64,000 nucleotides of DNA from Molanna angustata. Its lineage: Eukaryota > Arthropoda > Insecta > Trichoptera > Molannidae. Below the pieces are notes generated by a model. The model was not told the DNA's origin. It searched no databases and worked only from the letters and a program-made list of their open reading frames with translations. Where the stretch lies: contig OY754982.1 in assembly GCA_963576475.1 (NCBI GenBank), forward strand, positions 5,725,201-5,789,200. The letters run 5' to 3'. This document shows, piece after piece, positions 20,134 through 32,177 of this stretch. Position 1 is the stretch's first letter. Each line of letters starts with the position of its first letter. A program made the translations under genes and the position numbers.

Positions 20134-23100
20134 TTACTTGGCCATTGGCTGAAAAATTAAAATACAATCATAAATATTATATATTTTGATACATTATTAT
20201 CTAAGAACATAATAAAAAAAAATCAATAGTATTATGGAACTGTCGGCCGCTTTAACTTAGGTACCTACATCAAATATCAAATAGTTGAGTATGTGCAGTA
20301 CTATGCCGAAAGCTGTCATTGTTCTCGATGTTAGTTGCCAATAAAATTATACATATAGTTCAAAGTCTCTAAATGTGAATGAAATAGAATAAATACAAAA
20401 ATTCAAGAGAGCTGTAAAACATGTTGATGATTAGTTAAATCTACTAATTACTGAGTTGATGCGCAGTGCGCTGTAAGTTTAGTGAAAAGAAATTTTGCAC
20501 TGAGCTCATCTAAAAATTTAGTTTTTGTTAAGGAACCTTGGTGAAATTAACATTACCTAAGTATTTGGTCAAGGAACCTTGGTGAAAACGAGACTACCTA
20601 ATTGTTTTGTTAACGAACCTTAGTGAAATTGACAGTATAACCTAAGTGTTTTGTTAAGCAACCTTGATGAAATTGATAGTACCTAATTGTTTTGTTAAGG
20701 AACCTTAGTGAAATTGACAGTACCTAAGTGTTTTGTTAAGGAACCTTGATGAAATTGATAGTACCTAATTGTTTTGTTAAGGAACCTTAGTGAAATTGAC
20801 AGTACCTAAGTGTTTTGTTAAGGAACCTTGATGAAATTGATAGTACCTAATTGTTTTGTTAAGGAACCTTAGTGAAATTGACAGTACCTAAGTGTTTTGT
20901 AAAACCAAACTTTACAAAACACTTAGCAAGATTCGAACCCGCTTTATAAACTTCAGATATGCTTTTCCGAATATTATCCTTCAAATTTTGATCTCAATAT
21001 GAGTTAATTTGAGCATTATACCTATAGCGCATGATACTGTTTAATCATTTCAATCAATTTTTCTTTTTCATAGCAATAGTCAAGTAACAGTCTCGGTCTC
21101 TTTTCCCTATCTCTCTCGCGCAGTGAACAACTAACCTTATATACAGAACTGGGTATGGAATCCAGGATTGGTTATATTACAGATATACATCCTGATACAT
21201 TCAAGTTGGGCAGATGTGCCTGTTCTGTGAGTGAATAGGAATTTGTCTCAACTGGGAATAATGCATTAAATAAAATTGTGTTTTTCTCTAAAATTGAACA
21301 CCACTCACATCACGATTTTCTCCAGCAATTTCTTTTCTGAAACTGGACACCACGATGATGAAGTACATCTGCACAACTGCAAATAAAAAAAAAAGTATTT
21401 AGTGTTATATAATTAATGTCAAATAGATTGACAAATAATTTTTCTATATATTGCATTTTATAATATAATATAAAATTTTTATAGACAAATTAACTATTGT
21501 TGCATCTCTCAACAATAAATAATTGATATTTTTTATTGAGTACCATAAACTCTAGTGGCAAAAATAATTATTTATGATTATCTTCTAAATTGTGTATAGT
21601 TTTCAATTAAAGTTATAACCAAAATTATAACCTCTGTATATTTTATAAATAATGTGTGTACTTACGGATTACAATTGCTCCAATAACCAAACCACTCAAG
21701 CCTGCTCCGATTGCACCAGCAACCAAGAACATTATTGATTGTATGGCGGTTGAAATGCCATAGATAATTACTCCGACCATAGCCACTACTACCCAAATGT
21801 TGACATATTTTGGGAGACTCTAAAACAAAAAAATACATTATTTTTTTAAATGAAAAAATAATAATAGGCCTCGAGTAAGTCGATATACAGCACAATTTTT
21901 GTGAAAATGCACCTCAATAGCGCTATATATTCTAAGAAAACTAATGAATTACAATCATCCACATATATATTTACAAACGTATATCAAATTTTAACAAAGG
22001 CTTAAAAGCAAGCAAACCATATTATAATATTATAACATTTATGCCATGAAGCTGTCTAGGATGATAATGTTATAAAGTAGGTATGGGCCAACTTTAGAGT
22101 TGCAGGCTACAATTTTAGGAAAAAATAAAGACGCTGGCAGTAGATAATCGGAGTACGGGGTGGCGCAAAAGTATAACCTCATAGAAACCTTATATTGCCT
22201 CGAATGGGTATACCTTATTCTCTATGTGGCTACACTTGAGCCATTGTTTTAGGTAGTGAAAAATGTGAGAGTATATAAATACATCTATGATAACTCTAGT
22301 AGTGGTATTAACATATTGGAGTGTGTTTATATATTGGTTTGGAAGATAATCATAGTGGTGGCTTCCATTTGCATGACCATGAGTGACGTCTGAATAAAAT
22401 CAACCATGTTGTAGAAAGTTTGTAGGATGTAGAAATGTCTTCAATAAGTAAAAGATAATGATATTTTTTTATCTTGCTAATACAATTAATTAGTAAAAAT
22501 TACCCTATTGGCACCGATAATCAACATCATCGCGATGATTAAGTGAAAGACGAAAATCAAGATTCCGATAACACCAGACCCAACTGACATCTCTGTACCA
22601 TCGTGAGACTTTGATCCTGATCCCGTCACAAGGGCTGAAATGACACCGATGATTCCAAGAACAGAAAAAACCTGAAACAAAATTAATGAAACTGAAAATT
22701 CCAATAATCTATATAATATATAAAAATGGATTTACGTATATTTGTTTGTTCGCGATGAACTCCTAAACCAACCATCCGATTGCGATGAAACTTTGGGAAT
22801 TTTTTCAGCTCATTCAGGAGAAGGTTTATGCATTATAATTTATTTATTTATTTATTCGATATCTAAAAAATGGTATTGAATTGATATTTAGTGGGTTTAT
22901 TTAGCAAAAATCCTATATACCCATACATAAAATGGTATCTATATATATAAAAATGGATTTACGTATATTATAAAATTTTCTTCTTCTTCTTCATCATCGG
23001 GTATTAGGTCATTTTACCTATAAAGGTGGACTATCCTGGGAACCGTTCATCCAATTGCAATGAAACTTTGACGAATTGTCGAGCCTATGCCCGGAATGGT

Positions 23101-25823
23101 TTCTCAATTAAAAAAATTTTGTTCTTCTTCATCGAGTATTAGGTCATTTTACCAATGAAGGTGGACTATCCTGGGAACCGTTCATCCGATTGCAATGAAA
23201 CTTTGGTGAATTGTTGGGAGTATGCCCGGGATGGTTTCTGGATAAAAAATTTTTTCTTCTTCTTCTTCATCGGGTATTAGGTCATTTTACCTAGATCCAT
23301 CTGTCCTTCTATCTCTTCCCAGGTCCTCCAGGATAGTTTCTGGATTTAAACTTTTTTCTTTTTCTTCTTCGTTTTCATCGTGTATTTGTGTATTTACCTA
23401 TGAAGGAGGAGTATCCTGGGAGAATTAGGTCCAACTGTCCTTCCATCTCTTCGCAGGTCTTCCAGGAAGGTTTCTGGATTCAAACTTTCTTCTTCTTCTT
23501 CTTCTTTATCGTATATTTGTTCATTTTACCTATGAAGTTAGAGGATCCTGGAAAAAGAAGGTCCAACTGTCCTTTCATCTCTTCGTAGGTCTTCCCAGTA
23601 TTGTTTCGGGAATTAAACTTTTTCTTAACCTACTGAATGCTAGACCACCAAGTTGACGGCGGACGGTCTCTTCCCCGCTGAATAGTTGGTATGTCAAGGC
23701 TTTTTCTAACGATGTGATTTTCATCCCGACGCATAACATGACCATACCAATGTAGCCTTGTTTCTTTTAGTTTGTCCGCTATCAGTGCCACTTTAAAACT
23801 TCCTCGAATGTAGGTGTTTCTGATTTTATCACTTCTTGTAACACCGCTAACCCATCTAAGCATTTTCATTTCGCCGTTGTGGTATTTCTTGGTGGTCCAG
23901 CACTCAGTTCCAGACATAATCACCGGTCTGAGAGTTGTCTTATATATAACATTCTCTTTGTTCATACGGGCATTTTACTGTTACAGAGTACCCCAGAAAG
24001 ATTTCTCCACTTCATCCATGCCATGTTTACCCTGTGTTATACATCACTGTCCACGTTGGCATCATTTGTAAACATTGATCCAAGGTATTTATATTGGTTT
24101 ACTGGGTTATCCTCAATATACAGTTGTTTAGTGCATGTTCTTTCAAACTCGCATACTGTGTATTCTCTCTTATTCCGGCTTATCCGCAGACCATTATCAT
24201 CTCCAAGTATTAAGGTTTTCCTGCAATAGGATGGTCAAGTCTGAGATTAGAAGCGCATCATCTGCATACAGGATACACCACGGCAATGATGTATGTGCAT
24301 TTCTTGTAATGACCAGGTTGAAAAGGAAAGGACTGAGAGCAGACTCTTGGTGAACTCCAAAATTTGACCTCAAAATTTTTGCGAAGTCCTGCTGGACTTT
24401 TGATTCTGGTAGTGATACATATCTTGTATCAATTTAATATATTCTTTGGGTATTCTTTGTGCTCTTGCTGCTTGCCAGACCAGTCAACGCGGGACTCTGT
24501 CAAATGCTTTTTCCAGATCAATGAAGAGTAGATGAAGATTTTTGCAATCTGTACAATGTTTCTCCATTAGTATTCTTATCACCTATATAACATCTATAGT
24601 AGATTTGCCTTGAGTAAAGGCAAACTGATTTTCTGTTATATTGGATATTTTGCATATTCTGTCATTTAAAATTCTCTCCCAAATTTTTAGTGTATTTGAG
24701 GTCAGCTTGATGCTTCTGTAGTTCTTACATCTTCTTCTTCTTCGTCAGCCCTCTTTCGTCCAGTAATGGGCATATGCCTCCCCCTGAGACCTCCACAGTT
24801 CCCTATCCTGGGCAGACCGCATCCATCCGCCTCCAGCTACTCTTCTGATATCATCAGACCACCTGATTAGAGGCCTTCAAACACTTCTCTTGCCCATTCT
24901 AGGTCGCCATTCCAGCACTTTTTAGTCCATCTGGAGTCCGTGGTTCGGGCGATATGCCCTGCCCAGCTCCATTTCTGGTTTGCAACCTTTTGGACAGCGT
25001 CGGTTACTTCTTACATCTTCTAATGTCTCCCTTATTTTTATAGAATGGTAATAAGTAGCTTTGTCACCAGTCATCTGGTATTTTTTGGGTGTAGGTTATT
25101 AGGTTTAATAAATTGGTTAGATATTTCCTTAGCTTTTACCAAATATCAGCCGGGATCCCATTTGGTCATATAGATTTTTTATTTTTGAGATAGCAAGCTG
25201 AACCTCACTTTGGCTAATTTCTGGTATTGGGCCCAACTGAAATTCTGACAATTCCAATAATAGAAGATAATTATATAAAATGAAATGACACTGATAATTC
25301 CAATAATAGAGAATGGTTCTGATATTAAAAAAATATTATGCAAAATAAATATGAAATGTAAAAGTATACTCCTTTAAGAGTTTGTACGACTCTATGGCAG
25401 GAGTGAGTGATTGTTGTTGTTGGGGGGGTTGCTAGTTCTGACAGTTTGACTTGATACACAGTTTTAAGATCAGACATATGAGCTTGGCTGGCTGTCTTAT
25501 AATAAATAATCCATTAATAAAGAAAAAAATCTGAGAATTGCCACCAAAAAATGGTTCGGACGTACAATGAAAGGGAATAAATGTAAATTTAAACAATATG
25601 TAAAGATAATATAATAATAAGCCTTGGTTATTTAAAAATAGGAGACATCCATATCATATCATTCATCTCTTAATGCAATGCAAGGTGAAATTCAATTAAT
25701 TTGTCAAAATTATGACTGAATGATTAAAAAAGATATACTTACAACTTCAACCCATCCAATGATGAGAGACCCGGTTTTGAGTGTGCATCCACAACAGCAA
25801 GTATTTACTACTGGAAGCGGCAT
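20134..25823 (-). CDS. Insect small four-helix membrane protein (DUF4728-like), 161 or 163 residues
   Basis: Minus-strand exons: 25823-25743 (MPLPVVNTCCCGCTLKTGSL...GWVEV), 22671-22504, 21819-21666, 21376-21309, 20148-20134. All junctions are GT-AG and in phase (486 nt). The fourth exon ends at a strong donor GTGAGT and a small last exon adds PMAK and TAA; if that donor is skipped the frame runs on to a TAG at 21290-21288 and ends DVSGVQF (163 residues). Four hydrophobic helices: about 19-43, 61-81, 89-109 and 114-146. The Cys-rich start followed by LKTGSLIIGW is the hallmark of insect DUF4728/LAPTM-like membrane proteins (family knowledge; no firm biochemical role). Acceptor TTTCTTTCCAG at 25,836 just before the start implies an untranslated first exon upstream. 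Intron 1 is 3 kb and packed with LINE and tandem repeats. This is the only gene here that I take for a normal host gene. The coordinates cover coding exons of the spliced form. Confidence 0.8.
20530..20925 (+). repeat. 41-bp minisatellite ending in a perfect palindrome
   Basis: Nine units start at 20530, 20571, 20612, 20656, 20697, 20738, 20779, 20820 and 20861. Two variants alternate (AAGGAACCTTAGTGAAATTG and AAGGAACCTTGATGAAATTG), giving an 82-bp higher-order repeat. The array runs into a perfect 15-bp inverted repeat, TAAGTGTTTTGTAAA at 20889-20903 and its complement at 20911-20925 with a 7-nt loop. It lies in the last intron (or 3' flank) of the membrane protein gene. Confidence 0.92.
22740..23625 (+). 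repeat. Degenerate ~100-170-bp tandem repeat with TTC runs, intron 1
   Basis: Four to six imperfect copies of GTATTAGGTCATTTTACC, then GGTGGACTATCCTGGGAACC, then GATTGCAATGAAACTTTGG, then a CCCGGGATGGTTTCTGG block, separated by TTCTTCTTCTTC runs. GATGAACTCCTAAACC and CGATTGCGATGAAACTTTGG at 22,757-22,795 belong to the first copy. Origin unknown; a similar phrase (GGATGAAATTTGCCAT) is at 29,138. Confidence 0.65.
23630..25240 (-). mobile_element. LINE remnant (reverse transcriptase and C-terminus) in intron 1, minus strand
   Basis: Reading the minus strand from 25,210 down: GIPADIW and NLLNLITYTQK, KNKGDIRRCKNYRSIKL (interrupted by a nested LINE at 24,736-25,007), ITENQFAFTQGKSTIDVI, LLFIDLEKAFDRVPR, then after stops the C-terminus 23965-23630: SGTECWTTKK, EMKMLRWVSGVTRSDKIRN and LHWYGHVMRRDENHIVRKSL. 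Stops and frameshifts are frequent. It is an RTE/R4-style LINE by its C-terminal WYGHVMRR signature. Same strand as the host gene, inside its first intron. Confidence 0.8.
24736..25007 (-). mobile_element. Nested LINE 3' end with perfect 14-bp target duplication
   Basis: TTCTTACATCTTCT occurs at 24722-24735 and again at 25008-25021. Between them the minus strand encodes RPLIRWSDDIRRVAGGGWMR and SAQDRELWRS, the C-terminus of another LINE, ending in GAAGAAGA at its 3' side. Removing the insert and one duplicate restores KGDIRRCKNYRSIKL of the host LINE, which proves a precise insertion. It is related to the LINE C-terminus at 55,170-55,330 (TRWSDDIKKVAGPEW). Confidence 0.88.
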
Positions 25824-25835
25824 CTTGGATCAGAT

Positions 25836-26690
25836 CTGGAAAGAAAAAATGGTTTGATAGGAAAGTAAGAATAAATTGCCCTCCGATGTATGTGGACAAA
25901 GTTCAGGGTCATGACATTCATTCATACAATCACGTCATATCCCTGTTATTGGGTAGACAGAAAGAACCGAGTGACATTCACTTGTTTTTGAATAAATTCA
26001 TCACATCACTCACGTTCCTATATGCTCATCTCTTAATGAAACTTTCAGTAAATCATATACCATGATAAAACTCATAGTATGTGTTCTCTACATGATATCC
26101 TTTGGAAAATTGATGTAGAAAAATATGAATTTAAAAATCATAAACCTAGCTCCACAATTGCAAAGAACTTTAAAATCCTATTTAATGTGTTTATAACAAA
26201 GTGATTCAAACCTCAGAAAAGATAAATTTATAAAATGATATTTATAAAGCAAAGAGCTTATGACTACCAAACTTAGATCATAGTATAAAGACAGTTTTTA
26301 TTTCTATATAACAATATTACACCAGTAAACAAATATTGGATACTACGAACCCTGAGTTGTGGTGGCTTTGGCTAGTAACAGCCTTCGATATATGGAAAAT
26401 TGCTATTTGAATAATTCAGTTAACAATATGAAGTGTTTTCAGCAGTTTTCAATCTGTCAATTGATGCGGCTTCCAAATTGTAGAATTCCATAATAATAAT
26501 TATGAAAAATATGAACACATACCTACATTCTGAAATATTTGACAACAACGGGTGTGCATATTATGGTAGAAATAATATTAGAATAATAACATATCAAAAT
26601 TTACTGTATCAGTTTATACTTTTGTGTTTAAGATATTGGTAACTATGTAATATTGTAATTTACTGTGTTGTGATGTCTGGTGTCCGCTCT
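25836..26690. other. Upstream region of the membrane protein gene
   Basis: AT-rich. Should hold the 5' UTR exon(s) and promoter of the minus-strand gene; none can be placed with confidence. 26,480-26,532 (AAAAATATGAACACATACC) is an inverted match to 26,928-26,952, so it may be the left arm of the element whose core is the hairpin at 26,841-26,926. Confidence 0.4.
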
Positions 26691-26840
26691 ATGTAACTAT
26701 GTATAACCAAAATGTCAAATATTTGGCTTGGTAAAATTGTAAACTGCTAGCCCTAGAACAGGGTTACCTAGTTGGGCAGCAGTAATCTTCATAATAGTCT
26801 TTGTGATAAAGGTGTGAAAAATAAATAAATAAATAAATAA
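26690..26840 (+). mobile_element. Short retroposon 3' end with (AATA)n tail
   Basis: CTGCTAGCCCTAGAACAGGG, TTACCTAGTTGGGCAGCAGT, then GTGATAAAGGTGTGAAAAAT and an (AATA)n tail. A copy in the opposite orientation is at 45,237-45,345. Probably a LINE 3' UTR; no coding part present. Confidence 0.6.
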
Positions 26841-26926
26841 ATTCTACAAAGAATTTATTCAACTTCCGACGACCGTTTCGGCTTGTAAGGCCATAATCAA
26901 CCAGTTGAATAAATTCTTTGTAGAAT
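26841..26926. repeat. Perfect 24-bp inverted repeat
   Basis: Arms 26841-26864 (ATTCTACAAAGAATTTATTC + AACT) and 26903-26926 are exact complements with a 38-nt loop containing CGACGACCGTTTCGGCTTG-like sequence. It follows directly on an (AATA)n retroposon tail. Confidence 0.85.
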
Positions 26927-27094
26927 GTATGTGTTCATATTTTTGATAATCATGAAGTGTTAGTATAAAGCATGATTTTTTTATATCATCTATGGAAGAC
27001 TATAATTCAGGTCTTCCATTAACATACACTTTAGTTGGTGGAAACCCCTCCGACAGACACCTTTTAAGTTTAACATATTGTTAGTGCCCACAAC

Positions 27095-27340
27095 CATGGC
27101 ATAGTTGGTAAGCCATTTAGCTTCTATGCGGACATCCTGGGTTCGATACCCAGCAGAAAAGAAATTTATTTAAATTCATTTTTCACTCAAATATTGTTTC
27201 TCTGGCCACTGTTTTGTTTCAACACTGTATTGAACATTGTATTGTTTCAACACTGGTTAGTTGAAAGAAATTGTCACATGGAAATAAACTCGTCACTTGC
27301 GCAGGGTGAAAGGAAGTGTTTATTATTATTATTGTACTTA
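27095..27340 (+). mobile_element. tRNA-derived SINE, family 1
   Basis: Box A-like TGGCATAGTTGG (27,105) and box B GGTTCGATACC (27,141) at tRNA spacing, followed by the family body (AAATTTATTTAAATTCATTT, GTTTCTCTGGCCAC, ACACTGGTTAGTTGAAAG) and a TTATTATTATTATTG tail. Other copies: 29,775-29,992 (minus), 31,365-31,500 (remnant), 36,850-36,965 (minus), 54,715-54,895. Confidence 0.82.
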
Positions 27341-27536
27341 CACATAAAAAAAAAATCTTTTATACTATGACGTAAATTTGACGGTCACAGGCTCAAAATT
27401 TGGAAGTAAAAACAAATTGATTCAATTTTTGCGTAGAATTGTATCATTTTGTTTGTGAATTTTAATTTTGTAATAAGATAAATAATAAATTAACAAACAC
27501 ACAGATTGACCACATGATATTTTTTACTAGTTGCAT

Positions 27537-28626
27537 GTAACACATGAGATCCAACTGTCGAAGGCGATAGTACTAATGTATAATTGAAGAATATGTACCA
27601 AACTATTAACACAAATTAATAAATATTTTAAGATATTTTGTTTTCTATATAAAACATGTAGTTATGTATGACAGAATAGGATAGTATGGAGGTCAGTGTG
27701 TTTTTCCTACCCAGAATATGAAAACAGCATGATGTTATGTATGTATGTTTGGAGATTAAGTATCAAACTATTGAGTGAGATATTGTGTAGTGTATACTGT
27801 CTTACAAATTGTATGAAACAATGTCATCACTAAATTAAATTTTATGTAGTCACTAAATTTAATTATATAGAAAATTAAATTATCTAGTTGGGGTGTTTCA
27901 GCTTCTTTCGATATTTTTAAAACTTTTTAAAAGGCAGTTGAACACATAAATTTATCATAAAAAAATGTTTGATTAACTCTGGAACTTTTTAAAAATAATA
28001 AATTTGAGATCAAATTTATACCAACTTTCGGCGCTCTAGCTTTTATAATTTTTGAGATATTATATGGAAAAATAAAGTAAAAATTGAAAAGTTGTTAACC
28101 CCTGACTGAAATAAAAATTCAAAATACTGAGTATAAAAGCTTTGTAGGCATATAGCTATCTATATATTCTAAAATTTTGGGCTCTGTGCGTTGAGCGGAT
28201 CAAAATTTATAAGGGGGGGACGGATACACACACACAGACACACTAAGGCTGTGTTTCTGAAACAAAGATTAAAGTAAAAGTATAGTTAAAATACTTTGAT
28301 TTCATAAAATTGTGCAATACTGTTGGTTGCTTCAATGAAATCTAATACCGTCAAACGGCACAATTTTGAACAATTTTATGAAATCAAAGTATTTTAACTA
28401 TACTTTTACTGATACTTTTGTTGAAACAACCCAGCCTAAATGTTCTACTCCGAATTCTGAGTAAATACATATTATATGGAACATATATATGTTGTGAAAC
28501 CTCTAAGTTGGTGTTTTTCGACTTCAAAGTTGAAAAAATCATGAAAAATTTAGACCTGGCATACAAATTCCGCGTATCTTGGTCGATATGTTAAGAGAAA
28601 TAAATTCTCTAGAACAAATCGACAGT
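27537..28626 (-). mobile_element. Helitron-like repeat, copy C, near full length
   Basis: On the minus strand it starts near 28,626 with GACTGTCGATTTGTTCTAGA and a hairpin of AGAGAA/TTCTCT type, and ends at 27,537 with CATGTGTTACATGCAACTAG followed by T. The middle has the CA tract, TTATAAATTTTGATCCGCTC and CATATTCTGGGTAGG. It is interrupted by a PIF-like MITE at 28,247-28,436. Confidence 0.72.
28247..28436. mobile_element. PIF/Harbinger-like MITE, 190 bp, TSD TAA
   Basis: TAA at 28244-28246 and 28437-28439 flank inverted repeats about 70 bp long. They start GGCTGTGTTTCTGAAACAAA on the left and GGCTGGGTTGTTTCAACAAA on the complementary right end, then share GTAAAAGTATAGTTAAAATA. The 3-bp TAA duplication is typical of PIF/Harbinger. 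It sits inside copy C of the Helitron-like repeat, so it is the younger of the two. Confidence 0.82.
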
Positions 28627-28730
28627 CTGTTGGAAAACACGGGAATCATGCTATATTTATTGCAGCTATTCAGGCGTTTCTTTCTTTTACATACGATCGG
28701 CCAAGATTAGCTGACGATGCCCGAGCATAT

Positions 28731-28790
28731 TAAAGGCTAGCGTCAAGCGTCAATACAGGCGCCGCAGCGGACAGAGCGCATCAGACGGAT
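28731..28790 (+). repeat. MITE-family arm (inverted partner at 31,157-31,217)
   Basis: TAAAGGCTAGCGTC, ATACAGGCG, AGCGGAC and GAGCGCATCAGACGGATTT recur as the reverse complement at 31,157-31,217. GCAGCGGATGGAGCGCACG at 28,876 is a third partial match. Either one 2.5-kb element with long ends or two separate copies in opposite orientation. Confidence 0.55.
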
Positions 28791-29155
28791 TTTAGAATAA
28801 TTCTTTGTATATTCATACAAGTACGTCCACTTTACAGTATACATTTATCTTTATTCTATGCGTCCACTGATCGGCAGCGGATGGAGCGCACGTGTCGGAT
28901 CGTTACTAGGAGAAGCAATAATCTCGGATCCGTCATTTTTGTATATTATGCATTTCTTTATGTTGATGTCATATCGCCTTTTCTATGGGAAATTATCATT
29001 TAATTTTTTTATAAACTATATTTTATTACTTTGTATAAACCACATTATTCTAATTGCGACCGGTTTCGTAAGTAACCGATCCCAATAATATTATAATTAG
29101 AAGTATCTCAATCACGCGAAAACGGCTGAGAGATTTAGGATGAAATTTGCCATTT

Positions 29156-29681
<526 letters not shown>

Positions 29682-29774
29682 TAGGAAAGGCTATGGGCTA
29701 TATATTTTTTACATTCGTCCTTATTAATTTTCATTAAATATTTTCATTGGATAAAATCGAAATCGAAAAAAAAT

Positions 29775-29992
29775 AATAAAGAACACTTCCTTGCACCTTG
29801 CGCAAACGGCGAGTTTATTTCCGTAGTATGGCAATTTCTTCCAACTAACCAGTGTTTCCAGCCCAGAGAAGCAACATTAGCGTGAGAAATGAATTTAAAT
29901 GAATTTCTCCTCTGCTGGGAATCGAACCCAGGACGCCCGCACAGGATCCCAACGGTTTAACACTGTGCCACGGCGGTCGGCACACTTTTTTG
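29775..29992 (-). mobile_element. SINE family 1, minus strand
   Basis: Minus strand: CCGTGGCACAGTGTTAAACC (box A), GGGTTCGATTCCCAGC (box B), then the family body GAAATTCATTTAAATTC, GAAACACTGGTTAGTTGG and a 3' end GGTGCAAGGAAGTGTTCTTT. It directly follows the long (TA)n tract. Confidence 0.85.
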
Positions 29993-31156
29993 TATTATTA
30001 ATACAAAAAAACTTTTTTTGTATTAATAATACAAAAAACTTTTTGTATTATTTTTTTAATTTATTAAGAAATTTAACAGCTATACAATAATTAATTTTTA
30101 ATTATAAATATGTATATAAAAAATAAGTCAATTAGAAAGTCTCACTTAATTACATTATAATTGTGTAAAGGAGGCGTCTAGTCTTGCCTCTTTTCGTCGC
30201 TTAGGTGCTGAATACATAAAACAAAAGTTTTTTTTAAAAATCGTGTGTTTCTATTGTTTATATATTATGTTCTAAGATTCTATAATATATGTTTTGCTTG
30301 TTTTGATACTACATAATTATATTGTTGTTTTTGTTTCATGTTGTTTGATGTCTTCTATTGTGGTAGTGTGTTTTCCTTTTGTGTTTAATTGTTATTGATA
30401 GGTACGTGTCGTTTTTGTGTGTTCATTTAGTCATCCGATGTTGATTTGTTTATTTTTATTGTTTGTTTTTATTTTCGTTTGTACTAGATGTAAGAAATTG
30501 TATTTTTTTTACATCTAAATAAAATATATACAATACAATACAATAATATATAGATTTTGAGTAGTTGAGTTATTGTATGATGGTGAGTGTATGCGGGGGA
30601 AAGGGAAGGGTAATGGATATAGGAAAGCGTTGATAAGGAAGGGATGAAGGTTTAAGGAAGATAGTAGGGTAATAGATTTTCATCCCTTTTTTTTGTTATA
30701 TGCACAATTTTTATTACTTTTCATTGTTTTATATATGCTTCTCTATATTTACTTTGTACTTTTTATTGTTGCTTCTTTATGCTTTTATAGGTTTTGTATA
30801 ATTATGTCTTATTTTTAAAGTTTTTTTATTACTGCTTTTATCTTGGATATTTTAATATGTTTGTGTAAATAATTTATGAACTTCGCATGTTGTGTTCACT
30901 TCCAATTGGATATTGACATTATGTAAAATTATTATGATATACTTTCTTGTATGCGATTGTCAATGTCTGTAAGTGTCCCAAATAAAATAAAATAAAAATA
31001 AAATATGTTTGATTTTTAACCAACAACATTACCAATAACTGCGCGTAATTGACGTTTCATCGATTTGAATTTTCAATGGGAAATTGTCAACAAATGCAAA
31101 TGACAGTTGTGTCGGCAATACGATTGGTGCGCCTCTGTGGACGCACTGCCATAAAC
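29993..31156. other. AT-rich stretch, probable LINE 3' UTR debris
   Basis: Contains a run of TTTTTTGTATTAATAATACA-type sequence at 29,985-30,050 that folds back, the TAGATGTAA hairpin at 30,484-30,520, and CCCAAATAAAATAAAATAAA at 30,978-31,000, a likely retroposon tail. No coding sequence recognised. Confidence 0.45.
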
Positions 31157-31217
31157 AAATCCATCTGATGCGCTCCTTCCGATCCGTCCGCTACGCCTGT
31201 ATGGACGCTAGCCTTTA
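31157..31217 (-). repeat. MITE-family arm (partner of 28,731-28,790)
   Basis: AAATCCATCTGATGCGCTCC, CCGTCCGCTACGCCTGTAT and GACGCTAGCCTTTA are the reverse complement of the arm at 28,731-28,790, with about 80 percent identity by eye. Confidence 0.55.
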
Positions 31218-32177
31218 TAATACTACGACCGATGACGGACTAGGTGTACTACACGAAGCGTGACACAGCCCTTAAAATATTAGTATCATAACTTTTTAAT
31301 CGTATACCATTTAATTTGTGGTTTAAAAAAAATATTTGGTGCGCAATCACGGGGCACGTCCTCGCCTGATACCAATTTGCGATCGCTGCGCTAGTTTACC
31401 GATTTCTTCGACTGGGAACACAGGTTAGTTGCAAGAAATCGTCATTTGCCAAAAACTTGGCACTTTTACGGGATGCAAGGAAATGCTTATTATTTACGAA
31501 GTAAAAATCATTTAACGTTATCATTTAATTTTAGTTAAGTTATATTGCAACATGTATGTACCTAGGTACCTACGTGTTATCTAATGAGCACATTATTCAA
31601 TATGAGATACCCACAAAAAACATATGTACTTATATAATAATGTAATATGAAAAGCAACCTTGAACAAATGGAAATACGATTTTAATCATGGAGATCTATG
31701 CCGACACTTTGATAGTTTTAAAACATCTGTATAAAGCAGGGGTTAGTAACATTTTATTTAAAAGAATATAACAGCAAAAAAATATATAATTTTTTTTATT
31801 TATTTTAATTCTTTACACTTGTTTTTTTTATTTTTTTATGTGCGACCGACACTGGGAACATACCCGTGTCGGAGCGAGTATCAAAATGATAATTTTTATA
31901 GTTCTAATTATAATTCCAACATGTATATGTTAAATGTATTATTAATACATTAAATGTATTCTGACATTTTAATTAAACGGTTATATTTAAAGAGTTTAAT
32001 GTTTAAACTAAATAAAATATCTAACATGACGAGTATCTAAGGTTTAGATGAATCAGGTATAATTCCGACTAATAAATGATCATAAACATTATAACGTTGT
32101 CTGTCTGTATTTTGATCTCTCTCAAGTTGGCCACACGTACTGCTTTGCCTGACATTCAATACAGCTGTAATATGTCC
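31218..32177. other. AT-rich stretch with a decayed SINE family 1 copy
   Basis: 31,365-31,500 retains GGGAACACAGGTTAGTTGCA, AGAAATCGTCATTTGCC and GGATGCAAGGAAATGCTTAT, the 3' half of SINE family 1. The rest has no recognisable feature. Confidence 0.5.
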
